Part shown: piece by piece, positions 29,765-39,788 of the stretch | Layout of the letters: the number at the start of each line of letters is the position of its first letter | How positions within the stretch are numbered: the first letter of the stretch is position 1 | Assembly: GCA_026989015.1 (NCBI GenBank) | Contig: JALSKD010000088.1 | Span: 1-64,000 of the forward strand | Direction: 5' to 3' | Origin: Gammaproteobacteria bacterium | Lineage (GTDB): Bacteria; Pseudomonadota; Gammaproteobacteria; GCA-001735895 | DNA length: 64,000 nucleotides | Notes under the pieces: model-generated | What the model was told of the DNA's origin: nothing | Databases searched by the model: none | The model's input: the letters and a program-made list of their open reading frames with translations, nothing else | Made by a program: the position numbers and the translations under genes

Positions 29765-30202
29765 ATGTTCAAGAAAATATTGCTGCCCGTCGATCTCGAG
29801 CACTCGGATGCCGCGGCCCGCGCGCTCAGACTGGCCCTGGAAGAGGTCGAACGCTCGAATGCGGAACTCTATGTCATGACCGTTGCTCCTGGCTTCGGCA
29901 TGCCGCTGGTGGCTTCGTTCTTCGATGAGGATACGGTGAAGAAGGCGATGAAAGTCATCGCCGATCACCTCAAGGAGTATGTGAAAACGCACATCCCCAA
30001 AGCGGTCAAACCCAAGCTGATCGTGGCCGAGGGCAATCCACCCGAGCAGATCCTCAAGCAGGCCAGGAAGAACGGCATCGACTTGATCGTGATTCCTTCA
30101 CATGACAACGAAATGGAGCAGATCTTCCTCGGTTCGGTCGCCGCCAAGGTGGTGCGCCACTCCCGTTGTTCGGTGCTGGTGGTCAAGCCCGAATCCCGGT
30201 AA
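29765..30202 (+). CDS. universal stress protein linked to the TRAP transporter
   Basis: A 145-residue UspA protein with the intact nucleotide motif (IPSHDNEMEQIFLGSVAAKV, then HSRCSVLVV). It starts 20 bases after the permease in the same operon. This is the arrangement of teaD in the Halomonas TeaABCD ectoine transporter, where the ATP-binding Usp regulates uptake. A similar regulatory role here is inference. The operon ends at the terminator at 30222-30258. Confidence 0.9.
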   Translation: MFKKILLPVDLEHSDAAARALRLALEEVERSNAELYVMTVAPGFGMPLVASFFDEDTVKKAMKVIADHLKEYVKTHIPKAVKPKLIVAEGNPPEQILKQARKNGIDLIVIPSHDNEMEQIFLGSVAAKVVRHSRCSVLVVKPESR

Positions 30203-30221
30203 CGGAGTCCTCACACCCTGT

Positions 30222-30258
30222 GACCGCGGCCGGTTTTTACCGTGCCGCGGTTTTTTTT
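30222..30258 (+). terminator. terminator of the TRAP operon
   Basis: ACCGCGGC (30223-30230) pairs with GCCGCGGT (30244-30251) and is followed by seven further T residues. The hairpin overlaps the last codons of the convergent TetR gene. Confidence 0.85.
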
Positions 30259-30860
30259 GGGCTGCGGCCGGGCAATACCCCGCCGAGGATGGCATCCATC
30301 AACTGCTCATGAAGACCGCTCAGCGGTTCGTCGATGACACCGTCGAGGCGCAGCTGGATCAGCCGAATGGCGCCGCCGAACACGCTCGAGGTGGCTACCC
30401 AGGAGTTCATCTCCCGGATCTCGCCTCTAGCCATGCCTTTTTCGACGATGGAGCGCATGCGCGAGAACGGAGCGGAATGGTACAGCAGGGGTTCGTCGGG
30501 CAGGAAGTCGCTGTGCTTGGCGTGAAACGCGAAGGCGATGATGTTGCGGTGAGTCTCGGTGTGTTCAAACAACTTGGCGATGATGGCTTCGCAACAGTGC
30601 AGCGGGGAGTCGATGCCGGAACATACCCGCTCGATCATGTCTTCCAGTTCGCGAAGAATATGCTGGTGCAGGGCACGGGCCACACCTTCCTTTCCACCGA
30701 AATGGTTGTAGATGGAGCCGATGCTGACATTGGCGCGGCGCTGTATTTCGTGAATGGACACCTTGTGGTAGCCCGTTTCCACAAACAGGTCGAGCGCTGC
30801 GGTCAGTATGCGGCAATCGACGGGTTCGGGGATTTGGGTACATTGATTCAGGTATGGCAT
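30237..30860 (-). CDS. TetR family transcriptional regulator
   Basis: A 207-residue repressor-type protein. The N-terminal helix-turn-helix (VSIHEIQRRANVSIGSIYNHF) is clear; the C-terminal ligand domain has no recognisable specificity. The start at 30860 has AGGA eight bases upstream and is preferred to an ATG at 30869 that abuts the same site. It is divergent from frmA, and a palindrome in the frmA promoter (30941-30954) is its likely operator. Known frmA regulators in enterics are CsoR-type (FrmR), so this is a different control scheme. Confidence 0.88.
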   Translation of the reverse strand: MPYLNQCTQIPEPVDCRILTAALDLFVETGYHKVSIHEIQRRANVSIGSIYNHFGGKEGVARALHQHILRELEDMIERVCSGIDSPLHCCEAIIAKLFEHTETHRNIIAFAFHAKHSDFLPDEPLLYHSAPFSRMRSIVEKGMARGEIREMNSWVATSSVFGGAIRLIQLRLDGVIDEPLSGLHEQLMDAILGGVLPGRSPKKTAAR

Positions 30861-30932
30861 GGCGCGCATCCTATATCACGGCGTTCTCTCAGTCACCCTC
30901 CGAACGTGCACAGTGAGGATCGATGGGCACCG

Positions 30933-32113
<1,181 letters not shown>

Positions 32114-32122
32114 GGGCGCGTC

Positions 32123-32968
32123 ATGAAACAGATCGAATCCATCAAGGAGTTTGGTGGTTACCTCAACCGCTATCGGCATGATTCCGAGGTCTGTCATTGT
32201 CCGATGACCTTTTCGGTCTACCTGCCACCGGCCGCCGAGAAAGGTCCGGTGCCTGCGCTGTACTGGCTGTCGGGTCTGACCTGCACCGATGACAACTTCC
32301 GCGTCAAGGCGGGGGCCCAGCGCTATGCCTCCGATCTGGGCATGGCCCTGGTCATCCCGGACACCAGCCCCAGAGGAGACGATGTGCCCGATGCCCCAGA
32401 TCGCTACGACCTCGGACAGGGTGCAGGTTTCTATGTCAATGCGACCCAGTTGCCCTGGAACCGCCACTATCACATGTACGACTATGTGACGGATGAGTTG
32501 CCGCGGCTTGTGGAATCCGAGCTGCCATTGATCCCCGGTCTGCGCTCCATCAGCGGGCATTCCATGGGCGGGCACGGCGCGCTGATCTGCGCCCTGAAAA
32601 ACCCGGATGCATACGCTTCCGTATCGGCTTTTGCGCCCATCTGCCATCCCAGTGAATGCGGCTGGGGGCAAGGCTGTTTTTCCGCCTATCTTGGCGAGGA
32701 CCGTGACGCCTGGGCGGCCTACGATGCAGTGGAGTTGATCCGCAACGGCGCCCGTGTTGATGAAATTCTTGTCGATCAGGGCACGGCCGACGAGTTCCTC
32801 GAGGAAGGGCAACTCAAGCCCGAGGATCTGGAAAACGCCTGCAAGGAAGCGGAAATCCCGCTGGATCTGCGCCGACAGCCAGGCTACGATCACAGTTATC
32901 ACTTCATCGCCACCTTCATCGGCGATCATCTGATGCGTCACGCGCAAGCCCTCAACCGGCAGCGCTGA
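32123..32968 (+). CDS. frmB: S-formylglutathione hydrolase
   Basis: A 281-residue esterase-D-type alpha/beta hydrolase that releases formate and glutathione. The nucleophile S147 lies in SGHSMGGHGA, the oxyanion segment LSGLTCTDDNF is near residue 50, and the catalytic His is in GYDHSYHF. It starts nine bases after frmA and is followed at 40 bases by the formate dehydrogenase genes. Confidence 0.96.
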   Translation: MKQIESIKEFGGYLNRYRHDSEVCHCPMTFSVYLPPAAEKGPVPALYWLSGLTCTDDNFRVKAGAQRYASDLGMALVIPDTSPRGDDVPDAPDRYDLGQGAGFYVNATQLPWNRHYHMYDYVTDELPRLVESELPLIPGLRSISGHSMGGHGALICALKNPDAYASVSAFAPICHPSECGWGQGCFSAYLGEDRDAWAAYDAVELIRNGARVDEILVDQGTADEFLEEGQLKPEDLENACKEAEIPLDLRRQPGYDHSYHFIATFIGDHLMRHAQALNRQR

Positions 32969-33008
32969 GCAATTGCCGGAGTTGCCGTCACAGCAGCCGG
33001 AGGCCACC

Positions 33009-34676
33009 ATGGCAGGGCGGAGCAAACATCAGCCCAGAGGACGCCGTGCCGATGCACGGTCCCTGACGGAACTTCGTGATCTGCTGGGCAGCCAGCGGTT
33101 GCGAAGAGATCGCTTGATCGAGTACCTGCACCGGGTACAGGACTGTTTCGGCCATATTCCCCAGCGTCTGCAGGTGGCGCTGGCCCATGAACTTGGCCTG
33201 GGCGTCGCAGAGGTGCATGAAGTTGCAAGCTTCTACCAACATTTCGATCCGCTCCACGGTGACGATGATGCGCCTCCCCGCTACACCCTGCGGGTCTGCG
33301 ATTCGCTTGCCTGTGCCATGGCCGGGTCGGAGGCCCTGCTCAATGCGCTGAAGACTCTGGACATCAGCGGGGTGCGGGTGCTGCCCACGCCCTGCGTGGG
33401 GCGCTGTGCCCGGCCGCCGGTGGCGATGTTTGGTCAGAACCCGATCGAACAGGCCACCGTCGATCGCGTTGTCCGGGTCATCGAGTCCGGAGATGACCGG
33501 CCGGAACCGTTGCAACCGTCCATCGATTATGGAGACTACCGCAATGGGGGCGGATACCGCCTGTTGGAACGGCTCCATCAGGGAGAACTGAGCGGAGATG
33601 CGGTTGTGGACGCCCTGCGCGCATCCGGCCTTCGCGGTCTGGGCGGCGCCGGGTTTCCCTCGGTGCTGAAGTGGGAAGCGCTGATGCGCCAGCCCCCTCC
33701 CCATTATCTGGTCGTCAATATCGACGAGGGCGAACCGGGAACCTTCAAGGACCGCCATTTTCTGGAATCCGATCCGCACCGCTTTCTGGAAGGGGCGCTG
33801 ATCGCTGCCCATGTGACCGGTTGTGACAAGATCTTTCTCTATCTGCGCGACGAATATGCCGCCTGCCGGCGAATGCTGGAGCAGGAGCTGAAACGCCTGC
33901 AGGAGGATCCGCCAGTGCAGGGGCTGTTGCCCCTGATCGAGCTGAGACGAGGGGCGGGGGCCTATGTCTGTGGCGAGGAATCGGCCCTGCTCGAATCGCT
34001 GGAAGGCAAGCGCGGCATGCCCCGCCAGCGGCCGCCCTATGTCACTGAGTCCGGTCTGTTCGGCCATCCTACGCTGGTACACAACCTGGAAACCCTGCAC
34101 TGGATCCGGGATGCCGTGGAGGCCTGCCTCGACTCTGAAGGAAAAACACGGCCGACCGGGTTGCGCAGCTACTCGGTATCCGGGCGTGTACGGCGGCCGG
34201 GTGTCTACCGGGCACCGGCCGGCATCAGTGTCCGCGAGTTGATCGACGATTACTGTGGCGGCATGCAGCCGGGCCACGAGTTTTACGGGTATTTCCCCGG
34301 AGGGGCTTCAGGCGGCATGTTGCCCGCCCGTCTGGGGCATCTGCCACTGGATTTCGGGACACTCGAGGAATACGGCTGTTTCGTTGGATCGGCGGCGGTG
34401 ATCGTGTTTTCCCATCGGGATCGGGCGAAGGATCTGGCACTCAACGCGCTGCGTTTCTTTGAACATGAATCCTGTGGCCAGTGCACGCCCTGCCGGGTGG
34501 GCACGGCCAAGGCGGTGGACATGATGGCGCGTGAGCATTGGGATTTCGAAGCGCTGGAGGATCTGTGCCAGGTCATGGCCGATGCCTCCATTTGCGGTCT
34601 GGGGCAAGCAGCCGCCAACCCGATTCGCTGCCTGCTGGAACATTTCGCCGATGAGCTGGAGGGTGACGATGGCTGA
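33009..34676 (+). CDS. NAD-dependent formate dehydrogenase, fused gamma-beta (NuoE-NuoF type) subunit
   Basis: A 555-residue diaphorase subunit. The NuoE/FdsG-like part (20-150) keeps the 2Fe-2S cysteines C97, C102, C129 and C133. The NuoF/FdsB part (about 190-555) has the FMN/NAD segments (GRGGxGF-like LRGLGGAGFPS, GAGAYVCGEESALLESLEG) and the 4Fe-4S cysteines C489, C492, C495 and C529. It passes formate electrons to NAD+. The start at 33009 has GGAGG; an upstream TTG at 32973 is less likely. In Cupriavidus the two subunits are separate genes. Confidence 0.92.
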   Translation: MAGRSKHQPRGRRADARSLTELRDLLGSQRLRRDRLIEYLHRVQDCFGHIPQRLQVALAHELGLGVAEVHEVASFYQHFDPLHGDDDAPPRYTLRVCDSLACAMAGSEALLNALKTLDISGVRVLPTPCVGRCARPPVAMFGQNPIEQATVDRVVRVIESGDDRPEPLQPSIDYGDYRNGGGYRLLERLHQGELSGDAVVDALRASGLRGLGGAGFPSVLKWEALMRQPPPHYLVVNIDEGEPGTFKDRHFLESDPHRFLEGALIAAHVTGCDKIFLYLRDEYAACRRMLEQELKRLQEDPPVQGLLPLIELRRGAGAYVCGEESALLESLEGKRGMPRQRPPYVTESGLFGHPTLVHNLETLHWIRDAVEACLDSEGKTRPTGLRSYSVSGRVRRPGVYRAPAGISVRELIDDYCGGMQPGHEFYGYFPGGASGGMLPARLGHLPLDFGTLEEYGCFVGSAAVIVFSHRDRAKDLALNALRFFEHESCGQCTPCRVGTAKAVDMMAREHWDFEALEDLCQVMADASICGLGQAAANPIRCLLEHFADELEGDDG

Positions 34677-37401
34677 ATCAATCATCCGTTTTCGCCTCAA
34701 CGGGAGAGAGGTTGAAGCGGCCCCTGAAGAGACGCTGTTGCAGGTGGCGGAACGGGAAGGCGTTGAACTGCCACACCTGTGCACCCATCCATCGCTGCGC
34801 AACGATGGAAACTGCCGTTCCTGCGTCGTGGAGATCGAGGGTGAACGGGTGCTCGCACCTTCCTGTTGCCGTCATCCCGTCCAGGGCATGGCGGTCGACA
34901 CCGATACGCCACGCGCCATCAAGGCCCGGCGCACGGTCATCGAACTGTTGCGCGCCGACATGCCCGAGCAAGGGCGTTCGCCCTGGCGCGGCGATTCCGA
35001 GCTGGATCACTGGGCCGACCGCCTCAAGATTGGACGCCCGCGTTTTGCTATGCGCGATCAGCCGCCGGCGGATCTGACTCATCCGGCCATTGCCGTCCAT
35101 CTTGATGCCTGCATCCAGTGCAACCGATGTCTGCGCGCCTGTCGGGAAGAACAGGGCAATGATGTCATCGGTTATGCCTTGCGTGGCAGCCGGTCGCGGA
35201 TCGTGTTCGACCTTGATGATTCCCTCGGAGCGAGCAGCTGTGTTGCCTGTGGCGAATGCGTGCAGGTCTGTCCTACCGGCGCATTGATGCCGGCCACTGA
35301 GGTCGCAATGCCGGTGATGGAACGGCAAGTCGAATCGCTCTGCCCCTACTGTGGTGTGGGATGCCTGGTGACCTATCATCTGCGGCACGGCCAGATTCGC
35401 GCGGTGACGGGCCGCGATGGTGCCACCAACCGCTCGCGGCTGTGTGTGAAGGGGCGTTTCGGTTTCGATTACATCCGTCATCCGGATCGACTCAGACGGC
35501 CTCTGATACGCCGTGAGGATGCACCCAAGACCGAGGCATTGGTGGATCCCGCGGATATGGACAGATATTTCCGCGAAGCGAGTTGGGAAGAGGCGCTCGA
35601 CCGGGCGGCAGAGGGTTTCAGGACGATCCGGGAAACCCACGGCGGCGAGGCTTTGGGCGGTTTCGGTTCGGCCAAGGGCAGCAACGAGGAAGCCTATCTG
35701 TTCCAGAAGCTGGTGCGCTGCGGTTTCGGCAGCAATCATGTGGATCACTGCACCCGCCTGTGCCATGCCTCCTCGGTGGCGGCACTGCTGGAAGGCATCG
35801 GCTCGGGCGCGGTATCGAACCCGGTGGCCGATGTGGCGCAGGCGGAGGTCCTGTTCATCATCGGTTCCAACACCACGGTCAATCACCCGGTGGCGGCGAC
35901 CTGGATGAAGAATGCGGCGCGCCACGGGGCGAAGCTGATCGTGGCAGACCCGGTGAGAACCGAACTGATGCGCCATGCGACCCATGCCCTGCAGTTCCAC
36001 CCGGATACCGATGTGGCCCTGCTCAATGGCATCATGCATGCAATCATCGACGAAAAACTCTGTGACGAATCCTTCATTGCAGAGCGCACCGAAGGCTTCG
36101 AGGCACTGAAACGGCACCTGGCCGATTACCCGCCCGAGCGGGTGGCCCCCGTTTGTGGCATCGATGCCGAAACCCTGCGCGAAGTGGCTCGTCTCTATGC
36201 TGGGGCGCGGAGTGCGATGATCTTTTGGGGCATGGGCATTTCCCAGCATGTGCATGGCACAGACAATGCCCGCTGCCTGATCGCCCTGGCCCTGATGAGC
36301 GGACAGATCGGGCGACCCGGGACCGGGCTGCATCCGCTGCGCGGGCAGAACAATGTGCAGGGCGCGTCGGATGTCGGGTTGATTCCCATGTTCCTGCCCG
36401 ATTACCAGGCCGTGTCAGACGGCGCAGCACGGGCGGGATTCGAGAAGCTCTGGGGATGCCGGCTCAGTGACCGGCCCGGCATGACGGTGGTCGAAATCAT
36501 GCACGCCATTGAACAGCAGCGAATCCGCGGCATGTACATCATGGGCGAGAACCCGGCCATGTCGGATCCCAATCTGGCGCGAACCCGGGCGGCCCTGGCC
36601 CGTCTGGACCATCTGGTGGTGCAGGATTTGTTCCTCACCGAAACCGCCGGCTTTGCCGATGTGGTGCTTCCGGCTTCGGCGTTTGCCGAAAAAACCGGCA
36701 GCTTCACCAATACCGACAGACGCGTACAGCTGGGCCGAGAGGTCGTTGAGCCGCCCGGCGAGGCGCGTCAGGATCTGTGGATCATTCAGCAGATTGCCCG
36801 ACGCCTGGGACTGGACTGGAACCATGATGGCCCGCAAAGCGTATTCGAGGAAATGCGACTGGCGATGCCCAGCATTTCGGGCATCAGCTGGGAAAGGCTG
36901 CAGCGGGAGGATTCGGTGATCTATCCCTGTACCAGTGAAGATGATCCGGGGCAGGCGGTGCTGTTCGAGGAGCGTTTCCCAACCGATACGGGGCTGGGCC
37001 GTTTCGTACCCGCCACCTTCAGCCGCGCCGATGAATTGCCGGACGAAGACTATCCGTTCGTGCTGATTACCGGTCGGCAACTTGAACACTGGCACACCGG
37101 TGCCATGACACGGCGGGCGACGGTGCTCGATGCCCTGCAACCGAATCCTGTGGTCACCATGAATGCGGAGGATTGCGCGTCGCTGGGGCTTGAAGAAGGT
37201 GATCGGATACGGCTTGAGACACGGCGCAACTCGATCGTAGCCGGCCTGGTGATCGATCCGGGCATGCCGCGAGGCAGCCTGTTCATGCCCTTCTGCTACC
37301 GTGAGGCGGCCGCCAATCTGCTCACCAACGAGGCGCTGGACCCTGTGGCGAAAATTCCGGAATTCAAGTTCTGCGCGTTGCGTGTCTCGGTGGCAGACTG
37401 A
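34669..37401 (+). CDS. fdsA: formate dehydrogenase alpha subunit, molybdo/tungstopterin
   Basis: A 910-residue catalytic subunit of soluble NAD-formate dehydrogenase. In order: 2Fe-2S (C38, C49, C52 and C66 or C67), a pair of 4Fe-4S ferredoxin clusters (C148-C158 and C191-C201), and a further 4Fe-4S at C225, C228 and C232. The bis-MGD catalytic domain follows, with the metal ligand C365 in DHCTRLCHASSV. This position is encoded by TGC, so the enzyme is the cysteine and not the selenocysteine type. It overlaps the fused subunit gene by eight bases. The FdhD maturation gene is not in the window. Confidence 0.93.
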   Translation: MAESIIRFRLNGREVEAAPEETLLQVAEREGVELPHLCTHPSLRNDGNCRSCVVEIEGERVLAPSCCRHPVQGMAVDTDTPRAIKARRTVIELLRADMPEQGRSPWRGDSELDHWADRLKIGRPRFAMRDQPPADLTHPAIAVHLDACIQCNRCLRACREEQGNDVIGYALRGSRSRIVFDLDDSLGASSCVACGECVQVCPTGALMPATEVAMPVMERQVESLCPYCGVGCLVTYHLRHGQIRAVTGRDGATNRSRLCVKGRFGFDYIRHPDRLRRPLIRREDAPKTEALVDPADMDRYFREASWEEALDRAAEGFRTIRETHGGEALGGFGSAKGSNEEAYLFQKLVRCGFGSNHVDHCTRLCHASSVAALLEGIGSGAVSNPVADVAQAEVLFIIGSNTTVNHPVAATWMKNAARHGAKLIVADPVRTELMRHATHALQFHPDTDVALLNGIMHAIIDEKLCDESFIAERTEGFEALKRHLADYPPERVAPVCGIDAETLREVARLYAGARSAMIFWGMGISQHVHGTDNARCLIALALMSGQIGRPGTGLHPLRGQNNVQGASDVGLIPMFLPDYQAVSDGAARAGFEKLWGCRLSDRPGMTVVEIMHAIEQQRIRGMYIMGENPAMSDPNLARTRAALARLDHLVVQDLFLTETAGFADVVLPASAFAEKTGSFTNTDRRVQLGREVVEPPGEARQDLWIIQQIARRLGLDWNHDGPQSVFEEMRLAMPSISGISWERLQREDSVIYPCTSEDDPGQAVLFEERFPTDTGLGRFVPATFSRADELPDEDYPFVLITGRQLEHWHTGAMTRRATVLDALQPNPVVTMNAEDCASLGLEEGDRIRLETRRNSIVAGLVIDPGMPRGSLFMPFCYREAAANLLTNEALDPVAKIPEFKFCALRVSVAD

Positions 37402-37404
37402 GCC

Positions 37405-37992
37405 TCAGGCGAAGACCACCCAGGTGGTGGCGATGTACTTGACGCCTTGCTGCAGCGTCACGCCCCGGTGCTCGTGGGTCCAGAAGGGGGGAAACAGCAC
37501 CAGCTTGCCCTGGGTGGGCTTGATCTTTACATCCTGATAAAGGAACTCCGTCTCACCGCCCGGACCGGGCACATCATTGAGGTACCAGACGGCGACCAGT
37601 TGCCGTTCGGCGAACTGGTGGCTGCCGCCGTCGATGTGCCAGTGGTAGTGCTCGCCGGGCAGGGTGCGTTGTATGGCGTAGCCGTTGTCCTTGAACGGCC
37701 CCTTGAAGTATTCGTACTTCTCGCGGAACTCCTTGAGTGCGAGGCCCAGCGAGCGGAACAGGTTGTTGTCCACATCCTTCCAGTGCGGCTTTCCGCTGAC
37801 GACCAGATCGGTGGACTTCTTGATCGAGCGGTCTTCCTCGAAGGTTTGGCCGATGCGCCCCAGGTATTGCTCGTCCTTGGCCTGTTCGAAGCGTTCGATC
37901 ATGTTGTCACAGAGAAAGCAGGGCAGGGCATCTTCCTTTTCGAAGATGAAGGACAGGGGCTTGACTTCGCGGATGCTGCTGAGTTCGCTCAT
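37405..37992 (-). CDS. 2-oxoglutarate/Fe(II)-dependent dioxygenase, prolyl-4-hydroxylase-like
   Basis: A 195-residue protein with the full facial triad: H119-x-D121 in YHWHIDGG, a distal H175 in THEHRGV, and K185 in GVKYIATTW as the likely 2-oxoglutarate ligand. The substrate is unknown; prolyl hydroxylation of a protein partner is the family precedent. It lies 11 bases after the uncharacterised gene at 38004-39053 and forms an operon with it. A possible longer start at 38007 overlaps that gene. It converges on fdsA. Confidence 0.85.
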   Translation of the reverse strand: MSELSSIREVKPLSFIFEKEDALPCFLCDNMIERFEQAKDEQYLGRIGQTFEEDRSIKKSTDLVVSGKPHWKDVDNNLFRSLGLALKEFREKYEYFKGPFKDNGYAIQRTLPGEHYHWHIDGGSHQFAERQLVAVWYLNDVPGPGGETEFLYQDVKIKPTQGKLVLFPPFWTHEHRGVTLQQGVKYIATTWVVFA

Positions 37993-38003
37993 GGGGCCGG
38001 ATC

Positions 38004-39053
38004 TCACAGGTGTGCCTGGTCGAGGTATTCGGCCACGGCTGGCGCCGGATTCTCCCCACTGTCGGCAGCGATTGCAAGCAGCGCATGCAGGGTATTGCCC
38101 CAGTGCTGTTCTCCGGCTTGAGCCAGGTCAATCAGGTGTCGTGCATCGCCGTCCTGATCCCAGCGGCGGTAGGCTTCGACGGCCTGCGGAAAGAGCTGGC
38201 GGCGCAGCGCGGTGAGGTTGGCAAAATAGAAATGCACCGGTGCCGGATTGTCCTGCTCCGCCAGCCAGGGCAGCAGTACCCGGCAATCGGCCAGATGGTC
38301 ACGGGCAGCGCGCGCCAGCAGTTCGGCGCGGGTACCCAGCAGGCGGTGCATCAGCCGCCGCCAGTCATCGCCCAGTTCCCGGGTCACCGCCATCTCGCCG
38401 AGTTCATGCCGGATCAGGGTGTGTTGCTCGACATCCACCATGGCTTCCAGCGCCTCGGGGATTGAGCGTTCGAAGGGGTAGAAGGACAGGGCGCGCCCCA
38501 TCGCGTTGTCGAAACGGTTCCAGGCCCATTCCTGATAGCGTTCCCAACACATGCGCTTGAGCGATTCGCGGCGCAGGATGATCTCGCTGTCGGTGGACAT
38601 GGCCGGCGGGGCGGTGAGGTCGCGTGCGTACTCCCGACCGGCGATGGTCACCGTCACCCCGTCGGTCTCGTAGTGCTGGATTCGCTCGGCGAGCACGAAG
38701 TGGTCCACGCCCTTCTGACCGATGCCGCCGTGATAGAACAGGCCGGAATCACCGATCACACGGTTGACCGGTGCCGGATCATAGGGGTCGAATTCATGGC
38801 CGTCGATCCTCAGAGGGCGGTAGTCTTCATCCGCCACCGCATCCCAGCGGTCCTCGCGCTCGCGCAGCCACTGACTGATGGCTTCACCCTCGATCTCCTG
38901 TTCGAAGTCCAGGGCATGAATCCATCGGTAGAACTCGCGCATCTTGAGCAGATAGATGCACAGGGTATAGTTGCCGGCATGGCGGGCGTCGGATATGTCG
39001 CAGTTGTACTGGACCTGCGGGCGCAGCCGTTCGAGTGAATCCGTGGAAACCAT
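38004..39053 (-). CDS. conserved protein of unknown function
   Basis: A 349-residue soluble protein with no recognised catalytic motif. The N-terminus carries a distinctive block (CDISDARHAGNYTLC, C18 to C32, with H25) that I associate with an uncharacterised family annotated in some genomes as Sfum_1244-like; that name is from memory. The middle has acidic and aromatic segments (DGHEFDPYDPAPVN) and the C-terminal half is helical. AAGGA precedes the start, and a 20-bp palindrome lies only 11 bases upstream. It is followed in the same operon by the Fe(II) dioxygenase. Confidence 0.7.
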   Translation of the reverse strand: MVSTDSLERLRPQVQYNCDISDARHAGNYTLCIYLLKMREFYRWIHALDFEQEIEGEAISQWLREREDRWDAVADEDYRPLRIDGHEFDPYDPAPVNRVIGDSGLFYHGGIGQKGVDHFVLAERIQHYETDGVTVTIAGREYARDLTAPPAMSTDSEIILRRESLKRMCWERYQEWAWNRFDNAMGRALSFYPFERSIPEALEAMVDVEQHTLIRHELGEMAVTRELGDDWRRLMHRLLGTRAELLARAARDHLADCRVLLPWLAEQDNPAPVHFYFANLTALRRQLFPQAVEAYRRWDQDGDARHLIDLAQAGEQHWGNTLHALLAIAADSGENPAPAVAEYLDQAHL

Positions 39054-39064
39054 AAAATCCTTAG

Positions 39065-39084
39065 TAAAATACTCAGGTATTTTA
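39065..39084. promoter_or_regulatory. shared 20-bp palindromic operator
   Basis: TAAAATACTCAGGTATTTTA has perfect 8-bp arms around TCAG and lies between divergent genes at 38004-39053 and 39128-39739. It overlaps the leader of the minus-strand gene and a possible weak plus promoter (TTAGTA 39061-39066, TATGCT 39083-39088). The half-site is reminiscent of Rrf2/IscR-family sites, but that is only an impression. Confidence 0.6.
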
Positions 39085-39127
39085 TGCTAGCATTCCCGCA
39101 TCGAGATGGCTATACGAGTTTGATGAC

Positions 39128-39739
39128 ATGGCAAGACTGAAAACCGGCTGGAACCAGCGCGGGCGCGCCCGCAGCCTGGAAGAGATCGGCTCCGCGATCA
39201 GTTTCAATATCTGGCAGATCGCCGGTCAGGGCGTGCTCGATCTCGAAAACGAAGGTTTCGAGACCACCACCCAGTCGCAGCGGCTGGATGTGCTCACAGA
39301 GTATGCGGCTTACCTGCTGCAACTGGTCGACCGCATGGTGTTCGATCGTTTCGATCTCGAGCAGCGCAACCGGCTGATCAGCGCGGCGGGGCTGCACATG
39401 GCCGATATTCTTCAGGACAACCGCATCGAAACCGATGGCCCGGGCGATTACCACAAACCCTTCCTCGACCTGCTCAACCGGCGTTTTGCCGAATACGCCC
39501 AATGCCAGTTCGACCGCAAGGACGGCCCCAGCTTCGTCTATCTGCGGCTGGTGGGTGATCATGTGAGCGCCCAGATGGGCGAGAAGGACAACAAATGGAT
39601 TACCGGCTATGTCATCGACATTGCCGGTCCCAAGCTGTTCAAGAGCCTCAAGCGGGTGCTGCCCGGCCTGCTCGATCCCGCGCAGCGGGGTCTCGAAGAA
39701 GAGCACGACATGGAGCTGGGCAAGAACTACGAGCTGTAG
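39128..39739 (+). CDS. conserved protein of unknown function
   Basis: A 203-residue soluble, mostly helical protein without recognised motifs. The start MARLKTGWNQRGRARSLEEI is basic and the rest is acidic and aromatic, with a DRKDGPSFVYLRL strand and GYVIDIAGPKLF near the end. There is no signal peptide or membrane segment. It is divergent from the uncharacterised gene at 38004-39053 across a shared palindrome, which suggests joint regulation and function. It converges on the HDOD gene at 39789. Confidence 0.7.
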   Translation: MARLKTGWNQRGRARSLEEIGSAISFNIWQIAGQGVLDLENEGFETTTQSQRLDVLTEYAAYLLQLVDRMVFDRFDLEQRNRLISAAGLHMADILQDNRIETDGPGDYHKPFLDLLNRRFAEYAQCQFDRKDGPSFVYLRLVGDHVSAQMGEKDNKWITGYVIDIAGPKLFKSLKRVLPGLLDPAQRGLEEEHDMELGKNYEL

Positions 39740-39788
39740 TCGGTTCGGGCAACGCCCGGGCCTGGGGGCGGCGCCCGTCCGGGGCGGT

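Noticed and set aside
32973-33008. TTG start for the fused formate dehydrogenase subunit
   Set aside because: It lies five bases after the frmB stop without a proper site, while ATG 33009 has GGAGG at good spacing.
35755-35775. Selenocysteine in the formate dehydrogenase active site
   Set aside because: The metal-ligand codon is TGC (residue 365) in RLCHASSV. There is no in-frame TGA, so this is the cysteine form.
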